Origin: Palauibacter sp965207805 | Lineage (GTDB): Bacteria; Gemmatimonadota; Gemmatimonadetes; Palauibacterales; Palauibacteraceae | Assembly: GCA_965207805.1 (NCBI GenBank) | Contig: OZ242312.1 | Coordinates: forward strand, 2,790,001-2,854,000 | Direction: 5' to 3' | Length of the DNA stretch: 64,000 bases | In this document: positions 34,213 to 42,513 of the stretch, one piece after another | Position numbering within the stretch: position 1 is the stretch's first letter | Layout: every line of letters starts with the position of its first letter | Position numbers and translations under genes: made by a program | Notes under the pieces: model-generated | Seen by the model: the letters and a program-made list of their open reading frames with translations, nothing else | What the model was told of the DNA's origin: nothing | Databases searched by the model: none

Positions 34213-35441
34213 GGCACCGTGAAAGCGGGCGCGGAACTGAACACGATGCGGACCCGCGGCTGGAACTCCGGCGGCGATTCGGCGGAGCCGAACTCCCAGT
34301 AGCCCAGCGCCTGCGCATCCGGATCCGCACGGAAGCCGATCCGGATGCGTTTCAGCGAATCCTGGACGGCCCGCGCCAGCAGCAGCGTGATGTCGAGGCG
34401 GACCGGCTCACCCTCGCGGAGTCTGGCGGGATCGAGCGTCGTCGTGAGCAGGTCCCCGCTCCCGATGGGGGTCTTTTCACCTACCTCGAACGGGTCGCCG
34501 AGCAGACTCACCTTTCGGGCCTCGATCGGGCGCTCCGCCGCATACAGATCGGGCGCGGCCAGAGGATGCAGGATGACTTCGGCCTGGCTTACCGTAGCCC
34601 CTTCAAGCCCCGCTTCGCCGAGGGTACCGGGCGGCACGAACTCGAAGTAGATGCGCGAGGCCGGGAGACCGCCGACGCGAAGCTCCGTGCCGGTGGGAGG
34701 CTGCGGGGGATCCAGGATGAACGTGGGATCCTCCCAGAACTGGGACTGCGGGACCGGGATGCTTCGCCCGACGAGCGTGGGATCGTACCGGAGAGCCATC
34801 TGCGTAATGCGGAGTTTCGTTTCGGGGCCGTCCAGCACGATGGCGAAGCCGTTGCCGCCGTCCGCCCGCTGCCACGCCTTCATCAGCGAGTCCTCCGCCA
34901 CGGCCGGCGTCATGAGGAGCGTATCCGACACCGCCTCCAGCACCGCCGACGCGATCTCGACCCCGAGGCTCCCTCCGGGCTCCGTCCATGGGACTCCGGC
35001 CGCCGCCTCCTGCCAGGTCGCACGATGAGGCTCGAAACGCTCCCCCAGTTCGACGAGCTTTACGGTGATGGGAAACTCCGTGAACTCGGAGCGGATCGTG
35101 TCGAAGCCGAGCACGAACTCCACCTCCTCGAACTTCGCGGCCGGCAGGGTGTCGACGAATGTCCGGATCGTGTCCGGGACGTTGAAGCGCGCGAGCCCGC
35201 GGCTCGACACGTCCGTACCGACCGAGACGTGCACGAACCGCGCGGTGGACGGCCGGGCGAAGCCGGTCAGCGTCGTGTCCCGCCAGGTCGACAGTTCGGA
35301 GACGGAGATCGTGACGTCCCGGGTCTCCACGCCGGCGCCCGGCACCTTCTCGGAGCCCAGCGAGAGCGGATCCTCCGCGCATGCGCCCAGCATGACCGGG
35401 AGAACCATCGTGACGACCGCCGCGAGTCTCCGTCCGTTCAC
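34209..35441 (-). CDS. Secreted lipoprotein of unknown function
   Basis: 410 residues from a GTG at 35441, which overlaps the cdd stop (GTGA). A short lipoprotein signal ends LPVMLGACAED. The rest is predicted beta-rich, with repeated segments such as FEEVEFVLGF, VKLVELGERFEPHRATW, EVILHPLAAPDLY and VRLDITLLLARAVQ. That organisation resembles DNRLRE- or CBM-like lipoproteins seen in Bacteroidota/Gemmatimonadota-like genomes, but I cannot assign a family. Translational coupling to the barrel protein downstream suggests a shared outer-membrane role. Confidence 0.65.
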   Translation of the reverse strand: MNGRRLAAVVTMVLPVMLGACAEDPLSLGSEKVPGAGVETRDVTISVSELSTWRDTTLTGFARPSTARFVHVSVGTDVSSRGLARFNVPDTIRTFVDTLPAAKFEEVEFVLGFDTIRSEFTEFPITVKLVELGERFEPHRATWQEAAAGVPWTEPGGSLGVEIASAVLEAVSDTLLMTPAVAEDSLMKAWQRADGGNGFAIVLDGPETKLRITQMALRYDPTLVGRSIPVPQSQFWEDPTFILDPPQPPTGTELRVGGLPASRIYFEFVPPGTLGEAGLEGATVSQAEVILHPLAAPDLYAAERPIEARKVSLLGDPFEVGEKTPIGSGDLLTTTLDPARLREGEPVRLDITLLLARAVQDSLKRIRIGFRADPDAQALGYWEFGSAESPPEFQPRVRIVFSSAPAFTVP

Positions 35442-35884
35442 GGGCCCGCCTCCGCCGGCGCGGCCATCCGCTCCAGCGAGAAGTTCGCCGGCAGCAAATC
35501 CCGCAACCACCAGACCGCGGTCTCCCCGTTCGTTCCGATGCTCATGATCTCGAGTTTCCGGCCGAACTCGGCGAGAGCCTGGCGACACATCCCGCACGGC
35601 GGGGCCGGGCTGGCGCCGCTCGTCACGATCGCTATGCGGGAGAAGGCGCGCGCTCCCGAAGCCACCGCGTGCCCCAGCGCGACCCGCTCCGCGCACATCC
35701 CCACGGGATACGAAGCGTTCTCCACGTTGCACCCGGCGAATACGCGGCCGTCATCGGCCTCGAGCGTCGCGCCGACGAGGAAACGGGAGTATGGAGCGTA
35801 CGCGCGCTCGCGGGCGACCCTCGCCCGGGCGGCGAGGTCCTCCCATGAGCGCGGCTCTCCGCCTGTCACTCGAGTCTCGGTCAT
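35438..35884 (-). CDS. cdd: Cytidine deaminase
   Basis: Deaminates cytidine and deoxycytidine to uridine forms in pyrimidine salvage. 148 residues, tetrameric small form. Zinc ligands are C64 in GMCAER and C97/C100 in PPCGMC, with catalytic E66; the substrate motif GCNVENASYP is present, as is YAPYSRFLVGA. Both ends overlap neighbours by 4 nt (alr upstream, lipoprotein gene downstream). The C-terminal dozen residues are variable. Assignment is secure. Confidence 0.96.
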   Translation of the reverse strand: MTETRVTGGEPRSWEDLAARARVARERAYAPYSRFLVGATLEADDGRVFAGCNVENASYPVGMCAERVALGHAVASGARAFSRIAIVTSGASPAPPCGMCRQALAEFGRKLEIMSIGTNGETAVWWLRDLLPANFSLERMAAPAEAGP

Positions 35885-37092
35885 CGGCTCCCATCCGCGG
35901 CGTCGGCCGATCCGCCCGCGTAGTGTCGCGGCAGGCGGCGTCCGATCGCCGTCAGCACCTCGTATTCGATCGTCCCGGCGGTCTCCGCGAAATCCGCCAG
36001 CCCGACCTCTTCCCCTCCGTCACGGCCCAGCAGCGTGGCCACGTCCCCAGCTTCGACACCCGGCGCGCCGGAAACGTCTACCGACGTCACGTCCATGCAG
36101 ACACCGCCCCGGATCGGTACCTGGACCCCGCGGATGAGCGCTCGTCCCCGGTTCGATAGACGCCACGGCAACCCGTCCGCGTAACCGATCCCCAGAGTCG
36201 CGAGACGTTCGGCACGCTTCGTCGTGTAGGTAGCCCCGTAGCTGACCGTCGAGCCCGGCTCCAGGTCACGGACTTCCAGCACCCTCGCGCGTACCCGCGC
36301 CACACTCTCCGGGTCCGCCGGCGCCCCCGCGACGCCCGTCCCCCGCCGTCCCCCGTACAGGTAGATCCCCGGTCTGACGAGCCCCAGATGATACTGCGGA
36401 GCCGCCATCATCGCATCGCTGTTCGCCGCATGCAGGAAGGGGATCTCGACGCCGGCCTCTTCCAGGACCGCTGCGGCCTGCAGCAAGCGGGCCAACTGAA
36501 GGGATGTCGCGGCCGGATCCGTTCCGGCGGAATGGAAATGGGTATAGACGCTCTCCAGTGACACCCCGCCCCGCGAGAGAATCGACGCGACCTCGGGCGT
36601 CCACGCCGCGGCCTCGGCCGCCGGGAGGCCCGCGCGGCCCATGCCGGTGTCGATCTCGAGGTGGACGGGAATCTGCGCGGACGCCCCTCCAGCGCCGGCC
36701 TCGAGCTTCTCGAACGACGCCAGGCTCAGCGCCGCGCTCTCGAGCCGCGCGTCGAGGAGCTGGGAGATCTCGGCGGTGGCCGAGGGGGCGAAAACGATGA
36801 TGCGGCGCTCGATCCCGCCCCGCCGGAGTTCGGCGCCTTCCGGCGGGGTTGCGACCCCGAACGCGTAGGGCTCCAGCCGGTCCAGGGCGCGCGCGACCTC
36901 GATCGCGCCGAGGCCGTACGCGTCCGCCTTTACCATGGGGACGAAGCGGGCGGGGGCCACGTGCTTCGCCACGCGCCGGGCGTTCCGCGACAGCGCCGCC
37001 AGATCGACCTCGAGCCACGCTCGGTAGGGAGGGTCTTCGCGGCTCGGGGTCAAGCGTCGCCAGGGGTTCGGGGAAGGTTCGCGTCCTGCCAC
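35881..37092 (-). CDS. alr: Alanine racemase
   Basis: PLP enzyme making D-alanine for peptidoglycan. 403 residues. The PLP lysine is K55 in MVKADAYGLG; the second catalytic base is the Tyr in STVSYGATYTTKR; LEIDTGMGRAG, RPGIYLYGG, and GVCMDVTSVDV are all present. GTG start at 37092 with no clear ribosome site. It is the first gene of a run that continues with cdd, a lipoprotein, an outer-membrane barrel, miaB, a LapA-like gene and comEC. It is divergent from mazG with only 20 nt between start codons, so their promoters must overlap. Confidence 0.95.
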   Translation of the reverse strand: MAGREPSPNPWRRLTPSREDPPYRAWLEVDLAALSRNARRVAKHVAPARFVPMVKADAYGLGAIEVARALDRLEPYAFGVATPPEGAELRRGGIERRIIVFAPSATAEISQLLDARLESAALSLASFEKLEAGAGGASAQIPVHLEIDTGMGRAGLPAAEAAAWTPEVASILSRGGVSLESVYTHFHSAGTDPAATSLQLARLLQAAAVLEEAGVEIPFLHAANSDAMMAAPQYHLGLVRPGIYLYGGRRGTGVAGAPADPESVARVRARVLEVRDLEPGSTVSYGATYTTKRAERLATLGIGYADGLPWRLSNRGRALIRGVQVPIRGGVCMDVTSVDVSGAPGVEAGDVATLLGRDGGEEVGLADFAETAGTIEYEVLTAIGRRLPRHYAGGSADAADGSR

Positions 37093-37112
37093 GGGATGAT
37101 ACTTTCGCCGTC

Positions 37113-37961
37113 ATGCAAGAGCCAACCGCCGCCGGCCTCGAGCGTCTCCACGCGGAAGCCGGGCGCGAAGGGGATGATGCCGTCGCCCGCGTCCTCGCGC
37201 TCGTCCGCTTCCTGCGCGTCCGCTGTCCCTGGGACGCGAAGCAGACGCCACAGACGCTCCGTCCCTATCTCCTGGAGGAGGCGCACGAAGTCGCGGACGC
37301 GATCCGGGTCGGGGACGATGGCGACCTGTCGGGCGAACTGGGCGACCTGCTCCTGAACGTCGCCTTCCAGATCGTGCTCGCCGAAGAGCGCGGCGCCTTC
37401 GGGGCCGCCGATGTCGTCGAAGCGCTGGAGGCGAAGATGGAGGCCCGCCACCCGCACGTGTACGGCGATGCCGACGCCCCGCCCGACTGGGAGTCGCTCA
37501 AGGCCGCGGAACGCGAGTCACCCGACGATCCCTTCCACGGAGTATCGACCGGGCTCGACCCTCTCAGCCGCGCGGCCCGCGTGCAGGAGCGGATGGCCGG
37601 GTTCGGGTTCGACTGGCCCGATCTCGCGGGTCCCATGGAGAAGGTGCGTGAAGAGACGGCAGAACTCGAGCACGCGGCGGCCGAAGACGCGTCGGAGTCT
37701 CCCGGGTCGGCCGCCCCGCCCCGGATCGGGGAGGCGAGCCCGGAGGTCGCCGCGGAGGTGGGCGATCTGCTCTTCGCGGTGGTGAACGCCTCGCGGTGGG
37801 CCGGCGTTCACCCGGCCAACGCGCTTCTCGGCGCGGTCGAGAAATTCGAGCGCCGCTGCCGGCGCATGATCGAACTCGCGGAGAGCCGCGGCCTCGAGTG
37901 GAAGGGCGCGGACCTCGAGACGCTCGACGCCGTGTGGGAGGAGGTGAAGGCCGACGAATAG
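37113..37961 (+). CDS. mazG: Nucleoside triphosphate pyrophosphohydrolase MazG
   Basis: House-cleaning enzyme that hydrolyses (d)NTPs to monophosphates and PPi. 282 residues containing two MazG alpha-helical repeats. The first has the metal-binding pattern LEEAHEVADAI and GELGDLLLNVAFQ; the second has REETAELEHA and AAEVGDLLFAVVNASR. Motif RFLRVRCPWDAKQTPQTLRPYL is the family's N-terminal hallmark. An acidic/Ser-rich insert (residues 185-205) separates parts of the second domain. No ribosome site is visible; a TACTTT box 7 nt before the ATG makes a leaderless transcript plausible. Confidence 0.94.
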   Translation: MQEPTAAGLERLHAEAGREGDDAVARVLALVRFLRVRCPWDAKQTPQTLRPYLLEEAHEVADAIRVGDDGDLSGELGDLLLNVAFQIVLAEERGAFGAADVVEALEAKMEARHPHVYGDADAPPDWESLKAAERESPDDPFHGVSTGLDPLSRAARVQERMAGFGFDWPDLAGPMEKVREETAELEHAAAEDASESPGSAAPPRIGEASPEVAAEVGDLLFAVVNASRWAGVHPANALLGAVEKFERRCRRMIELAESRGLEWKGADLETLDAVWEEVKADE

Positions 37962-37975
37962 CGGCCTGACGCGGC

Positions 37976-38695
37976 TCAGGCGGGGCCGCTCTCGCGATCC
38001 GACGCGCGGGCCGGGCCGGCGAGGTCCGTGAGTTCATAGATGTTACAGACCCGCCACACGGTCTCGCTTCCGGCTCCGGTCCCCGACTTCATCTCGATGG
38101 GGGCGAGGATCCTCCGATACGCCTCGCCCTCGAAGGCGTCGAGCCGGTCCCAGGCCTCGGGGAGCGCGAGACTCTCGAACACCTTCACCGCGACGCGGTC
38201 GCCGGAAGTTCCGGGGACGAACCCGGGATAACCCTGTCGCGCCGCCCAGCCCCGGTCGTGAAGCGTGCCCTCTACCGCCCCTTCCACCCAGCGCCCGACG
38301 AGCGACGCCACGTGATGATGGTTGTTCTCGCCGGGGAGGAGGGACCCGTACGCGGCCAGACGCCGCTCCGGATGGTCGAGCAGGGCCTCGATCAGCCGCT
38401 CGAGGATCGGTTCGAGATACCCGCGCAGCGCCCCGGCGCCGGTTTCCGCGTCCGGTTCGGCCAGAAGCGCCTCGAGTTCCGCCAGCGCCCCGGCCGCCCC
38501 CGGCCGGCGATCCTCGCCCGGCCGGCGGTCCTCGCCCGGCAGGACGGCGGCAAGCTCTTCGAACCCCGAAAGCATGGCGCCGAGGCGGGCGGAACTGTGT
38601 TCGGGCGCGAGCCGCGCTTCATTGAGGCGGGAGAGGACACCTCTCAGGGCGGCCGGGTCGCGGACCGGGCCCGGCGCCGGGCCGTCCGCGGTCAC
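37976..38695 (-). CDS. Gamma-glutamylcyclotransferase-like protein with extra N-terminal domain
   Basis: 239 residues from a GTG at 38695 that overlaps the upstream hydrolase stop (GTGA). The C-terminal half has the GGCT/AIG2 fold signature: AAYGSLLPGENNHH (the YGSL substrate loop), GAVEGTLHDRGWAARQGYPGF, and WDRLDAFEGEAYRR, with the acidic residue of DAFEGEAY in the catalytic position. The N-terminal 100 residues are helical, unrelated to GGCT, and include a tandem GEDRRPGEDRRPG. The family removes 5-oxoproline from gamma-glutamyl or other N-terminal groups; the substrate is unknown here. Confidence 0.75.
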   Translation of the reverse strand: MTADGPAPGPVRDPAALRGVLSRLNEARLAPEHSSARLGAMLSGFEELAAVLPGEDRRPGEDRRPGAAGALAELEALLAEPDAETGAGALRGYLEPILERLIEALLDHPERRLAAYGSLLPGENNHHHVASLVGRWVEGAVEGTLHDRGWAARQGYPGFVPGTSGDRVAVKVFESLALPEAWDRLDAFEGEAYRRILAPIEMKSGTGAGSETVWRVCNIYELTDLAGPARASDRESGPA

Positions 38696-39651
38696 GGTCC
38701 TTCCCGCGGCCGCCGCTGAAGGAATTCCCGCACGCCGTCCCACAACGGCGCCGGCTTCTCGATGAACGGAAAATGTCCCGATCCATCGACCCGAATCAGG
38801 CGACTGTCAGGCAGCGCCTCGTTCATCGCCTCCACCATCTCGGTGGGGATCGGATCCTGCGCGCCGTGCACGATGAGCACCGGGATTTCGATCTCGCCGA
38901 GAAGGTCCCAGAAGTCGAGCCCCTGGAGCGGCGTCATGAGCAGGCTCGCGACGAGCTGCCCCTGGCGCGCCGTCCGCTCGTGCAGGGAGAGGCGAAGCAG
39001 GCTGTCCGCGACGCTTCCGTCCGCGAACGTCCCGCGGAAGACGTGGAAAAAGACCTGGCTGATGGCCTCCGCCTCCCGCGCCGCGAACTCCGGCGTCGCC
39101 CGAATCGAGTCGATGGCCGCGAGGTCGACCGAATCCCTCCTGGCCAACTGGTTCTCATCGGTCTGCTCCCGAAACCGGCTGCCCGGCTCGACGGGGGCGA
39201 CGAGGATGAGCGCACTCAGCCGCTCGGGGCGCTCCGTGGCGTAGAGGAGGGCCGGAATCGCTCCCCACGAGTGCGCGAGCAGCGTGATCTTCTCGCGTTG
39301 CGCTACGTGTTCCCGGATCCGGTCAATGTCCGTGAGGTAGCGCTCCATCGAGAGGCTCGCCGCGTTCACCACGGCCCTCGACGCCCCCAGGCCCCGCTGA
39401 TCGTAGAAGATGACCTGATTCGTCTCCGCCAGCGGTCCGAACCACGGACGAAGGTAGGAGTGGTCCAGACCCGGTCCGCCGTGCACGACGACGACCGGCT
39501 CTCCGACCCCGACCGTCTGGTAGAAGAGTTCCGCCTCGAAGACGGAGAGTGTGCCCGCTCGGGTCGGGGGGGCCGCTTCGGAGGCCGGAGCGCCACACCC
39601 GACCACGAGAGCCGCGAGGACGGCGTGGCGGAGCGCGGGGCTGGCGGTCAG
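38692..39651 (-). CDS. Alpha/beta-hydrolase lipoprotein (proline iminopeptidase-like), probable CTG start
   Basis: An S33-type hydrolase: VVVVHGGPGLDHSYLRPW, FYDQRGLGAS, nucleophile in LLAHSWGAIPAL, acid in VHGAQDPIP, and His in VDGSGHFPFIEKP. An ATG/GTG-only call would start at GTG 39606 and cut the signal peptide. Reading back to a CTG at 39651 gives TASPALRHAVLAALVVGC, a complete lipoprotein signal, and makes the usual 4-nt overlap (CTGA) with the MOSC gene stop. I therefore favour CTG, giving 319 residues; GTG 39606 is the conservative alternative. It probably cleaves small peptides or esters outside the cytoplasmic membrane. Confidence 0.85.
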   Translation of the reverse strand: MTASPALRHAVLAALVVGCGAPASEAAPPTRAGTLSVFEAELFYQTVGVGEPVVVVHGGPGLDHSYLRPWFGPLAETNQVIFYDQRGLGASRAVVNAASLSMERYLTDIDRIREHVAQREKITLLAHSWGAIPALLYATERPERLSALILVAPVEPGSRFREQTDENQLARRDSVDLAAIDSIRATPEFAAREAEAISQVFFHVFRGTFADGSVADSLLRLSLHERTARQGQLVASLLMTPLQGLDFWDLLGEIEIPVLIVHGAQDPIPTEMVEAMNEALPDSRLIRVDGSGHFPFIEKPAPLWDGVREFLQRRPREGP

Positions 39652-40118
39652 GATTCCCAGGCCACCGCATCGCCGAGGGCGAGGGGGCCGCCCTCGAGCA
39701 CCATTCCGTACGCGCCGCCGCGCCAGTCGGGCGCCAGCGCCGCCTTGAGCCCGGGCGCCGCATCCTCCATGCGCCCGCAGGGCAGCGTCTCGCCGCGAAT
39801 GCGGATGCGACAGCCCGCGATCCGCAGCACCCGGTCCGCGGTCTCGCAGAAGTCTACGCCGCGCACGAGCAGGTTGGCCCGGCGGGCATCCGGGGCCAGA
39901 TCGACACCGACCTCCCGCGTCGCCGTCTCCCAGGCGTCCGCGTCGAGGAGCGTCACCTGCCGGTAGCCACCGAGGTCGGCGTTCCCCTCCAAGCCCTTTC
40001 CCGCGACGAGCGTCGCTTCCGGGACCGACTCCATGGGGCCGCTCCGTGCCGACTTGAGCCAGATCGCCTCGAGCCGCGCCGATCCGGAGCCGGCCGGCCC
40101 CGCCGTGGGCTCAGCCAT
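39648..40118 (-). CDS. MOSC domain protein
   Basis: 156 residues forming one MOSC (molybdenum cofactor sulfurase C-terminal) domain, seen in LEAIWLKSARSGPM, VAGKGLEGNADLGGYRQVTLLD, DLAPDARRANLLVRGVDF and the terminal GGAYGMVLEGG. The conserved Cys of the family appears in GETLPCGRMEDAAPG. Stand-alone MOSC proteins are thought to carry sulfur to molybdenum cofactor or act in amidoxime reduction. No molybdoenzyme gene is nearby. The gene overlaps its neighbours by 4-8 nt on each side. Confidence 0.88.
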   Translation of the reverse strand: MAEPTAGPAGSGSARLEAIWLKSARSGPMESVPEATLVAGKGLEGNADLGGYRQVTLLDADAWETATREVGVDLAPDARRANLLVRGVDFCETADRVLRIAGCRIRIRGETLPCGRMEDAAPGLKAALAPDWRGGAYGMVLEGGPLALGDAVAWES

Positions 40119-40785
40119 CGGTCACCTCCAGCGAGGAAAAGTGCAGGTTGAGGCCGTGGTTGACCCTCAGCCCCACGACGCCGTCGACGTGCTGGCCCGT
40201 TCTCGCCGTCCGGAACACCTCCTGCTCGTTCACGCCGAAGACCACCTCTTCGCCCCCGGCCTCGACGAAGAGGACGTTCTTCGCCGTCGCCGCGCCCTCG
40301 CCCCGTGCCGCCCACGTGACGACCGCCTCGTGCTTCGTCCACTCAAGGAGCGTGGAGGTCTCGTCGCCATCCCGGCGCTTCACGATCACGCTCCCGTCCG
40401 ACCGGATGAGAAGGTAGGTGTAGGCCTGGCCGTCTCCCTGGAGATCCGTGCCGCCGATGAAGACGCCGAACCCTTCGTTCCGGCCTTCGGGGTCGAACAG
40501 GAAAACGGTCGACTCGACGCGAAAGTCGCCATCCGCGCGGGTCTCGGGATCGTAGAAGATGCCGGCCGGCCCCGTGGTGACGTGCCAGCCGGGCGGCATC
40601 TCCTGGAGGGCCTCCACGCCGTCGCCTCCGTGGTCGGCTCGGGCGAGCCAGCCATCGGGCGGCGGCAGCTTGTCTTCCTGGGCGGCGGCCGCGAGGGGAA
40701 GCAGGACCAGGCTTGCGATGGCCAGGGGCCACGCGGCGCCCGGGAAACGCCCGCCGCGGGCGCGCGGGTTCGAATGAGACGGCAT
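40111..40785 (-). CDS. Secreted beta-sandwich protein (DUF1080/LamG-like)
   Basis: 224 residues from ATG 40785, chosen because it gives a signal peptide (LAIASLVLLPLAAAAQ). The mature part reads as one concanavalin-like jelly roll: GWHVTTGPAGIFYDP, ADGDFRVESTVFLFDPEGRNEGFGVFIGG, AYTYLLIRSDGSVIVKRRDGDE, and GLRVNHGLNLHFSSLEV. This pattern resembles the 3-keto-disaccharide hydrolase (DUF1080) type and laminin-G-like sugar binders, but key catalytic residues cannot be assigned. It ends inside the MOSC gene start (8-nt overlap). Confidence 0.65.
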   Translation of the reverse strand: MPSHSNPRARGGRFPGAAWPLAIASLVLLPLAAAAQEDKLPPPDGWLARADHGGDGVEALQEMPPGWHVTTGPAGIFYDPETRADGDFRVESTVFLFDPEGRNEGFGVFIGGTDLQGDGQAYTYLLIRSDGSVIVKRRDGDETSTLLEWTKHEAVVTWAARGEGAATAKNVLFVEAGGEEVVFGVNEQEVFRTARTGQHVDGVVGLRVNHGLNLHFSSLEVTDG

Positions 40786-40860
40786 GTTCGGTGTCACTCC
40801 GATTTCAAGTCCGGTTCGAGGTTCCAACCGCGGGCTGGCAGCCCGTGGGCGGCATGATAG

Positions 40861-41700
40861 TCACTCCGGCAGCAACTCGCAGGATTCGCAGCGCGTGAGC
40901 CGGAGCGCGGCGACTTCGGGCGGCACGAGGAAGCGCACGCCGAGCCGGCTCGTCCCCACGCCGGTCGTCACGAAGAGGTGTCGTCCGTCCTCCACCACGT
41001 GACCCGCCGCGTAGCGGTCGCCGAAGCGGGAGGGGGTGATCCCGGGACCCACGAACGGGATGATCACCTGCCCGCCGTGCGTGTGACCGGCCAGCGTCAG
41101 GGAGGCCCGCGCCGGTACCTCCGGGAAGATGTCCGGATTATGCGTGACGACGATCACGGGTTCTCCAGGCCGGACCCCATCGAGCGCGGCCTCGACCGAC
41201 GGATGGCCCGTCCAGAAATCCGCCACGCCCGCGATCCAGATGTCGTTGCCCCGCACGCGCGCCCGTTGGCCCCGGTTGTCGAGCACGGTGATTCCCACGC
41301 CGGAGAGCGCCTCTTCCACGCGTGCGGCCGACAGCCAGCGGTCGTGGTTGCCGAGCACCGCGAACACGCCGTAGCGGGCGTCGAGAGCGGCGAGGTCCTC
41401 GGCGATCTCCTCCGGCGGCACGAATCGGCCGCCCACCACGTTGTCGATCGTCAGATCGCCCGCGATGAGAACGAGATCCGGGAGTGTCTCGTTCACCCGC
41501 CGCACGACGCGGCGCAGGTTGTCCCGTCCGTTTCGGGGCGAGCCCACGTGCAGGTCGGCAATGAGCGCGATACGGGTTTCCTCCCCCTCGGGCCATCCCG
41601 GCACCTCGAGGTCGGCCCGGGTGAGGACCAGTCGGCCCGGTTCCCACCAGAACGCCCACGCGGCGAGCAGGACCGCGGTCGCGAGGAGGATGAGGAGCAT
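40861..41700 (-). CDS. Membrane-anchored metallophosphoesterase (YaeI-like)
   Basis: 279 residues. An N-terminal helix (LLILLATAVLLAAWAFWW) anchors a calcineurin-like phosphoesterase whose five metal motifs are all seen: IALIADLHVGS, LIAGDLTID, VLGNHDRW, VVTHNPDIFPEV and LTLAGHTHGGQV. The YaeI/YkuE subfamily acts on UDP-diacylglucosamine-like or lipid substrates at the inner membrane; I cannot confirm the substrate. The C-terminus has a CESCELL Cys pair. 165 nt without a gene separate it from the downstream end of the next minus-strand operon. Confidence 0.88.
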   Translation of the reverse strand: MLLILLATAVLLAAWAFWWEPGRLVLTRADLEVPGWPEGEETRIALIADLHVGSPRNGRDNLRRVVRRVNETLPDLVLIAGDLTIDNVVGGRFVPPEEIAEDLAALDARYGVFAVLGNHDRWLSAARVEEALSGVGITVLDNRGQRARVRGNDIWIAGVADFWTGHPSVEAALDGVRPGEPVIVVTHNPDIFPEVPARASLTLAGHTHGGQVIIPFVGPGITPSRFGDRYAAGHVVEDGRHLFVTTGVGTSRLGVRFLVPPEVAALRLTRCESCELLPE

Positions 41701-41865
41701 CCAGCCCGTCCAGCCGGGGCGCGATCGCCGCAGCGCTAGGATCCGCCGCCCCCGGACCCGCTCCCGTCGCTCCCGTCGTCTTCCTGATCGGGGGCGTCGG
41801 GAGGCTCCGGGGCCGGGATCGAGCCGGGCGTCTGCGCGGCGGATGTGGACTTTCGGGACGACACT

Positions 41866-42513
41866 TCAGCGGCCTCCGGATTCGAGCTGCGGGACTTCTT
41901 CCGCCGGCTCCTCCTCGCGGGGGCCGAAGCGGACGAGGAGTCCGCCGATGGCCGAGGTGAGGATCCAGCAGAGCACGGACAACAGGAACCCCTCAACCTC
42001 GAACGCGGCCGAGAGGATCAGTGTCGACACGAACCAGAGGGTGAAGTTCTGGAGCTGAAAGTCGAGCTGGCTGCCGCGCTTCATGGCCTGCATGGCGCGC
42101 AGCATGAGGTAGATCATCGTGGCGCCGGATGCCGCGATGGCGCCCCCGAGCGAGCTCGCAAAGATGAACCCGAAGGCCGCGCCGACGGCCCCGCCCGCGA
42201 TGATGCGTCCGGGAGAGGGGGAGGCCGGGTGTCCGGCGCGGGTCGCGGGGACCGCCGGAGGCTGCGGGGCGGCGGCGGGAGGAACCGGCATCTCCTCCGC
42301 GACCAGTTCAGCGATCGCGGTTCGCGTCGCGCGCGGGTCGATCCCCGCCTCGCCGGCGATGCGTTCCAGTTCCTCGACGGTCATCGCATCGCCGCGGGCG
42401 TCGATCTCGGCCGCCCGCTTCAGGATCTGCGAGACCTGGACGGCGGTGAGCGTCGCGGGTGGGTCGTGGGCAGACGGTTCGCGGGGGGCCGGCGGCTCGG
42501 TCATGTCGCTCAT
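41866..42513 (-). CDS. Predicted membrane protein of unknown function
   Basis: 215 residues from ATG 42513, overlapping the stop of the PLP-enzyme gene (ATGA). The N-terminal third is a short helical domain (TAVQVSQILKRAAEIDARGD and MTVEELERIAGEAGIDP) reminiscent of the small helical domain found before 2TM regions. A Pro/Ala linker follows, then four hydrophobic segments (IIAGGAVGAAFGFIFASS, IAASGATMIYLML, NFTLWFVSTLILSAAF, FLLSVLCWILTSAIGGLLV) and an acidic tail. No family beyond that is recognised. Confidence 0.7.
   Translation of the reverse strand: MSDMTEPPAPREPSAHDPPATLTAVQVSQILKRAAEIDARGDAMTVEELERIAGEAGIDPRATRTAIAELVAEEMPVPPAAAPQPPAVPATRAGHPASPSPGRIIAGGAVGAAFGFIFASSLGGAIAASGATMIYLMLRAMQAMKRGSQLDFQLQNFTLWFVSTLILSAAFEVEGFLLSVLCWILTSAIGGLLVRFGPREEEPAEEVPQLESGGR

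Noticed and set aside
41736..41996. Small minus-strand ORF of 86 codons beside the metallophosphoesterase gene
   Set aside because: Ser/Ala/Pro-rich low complexity, mostly inside a secure gene, no ribosome site or domain.
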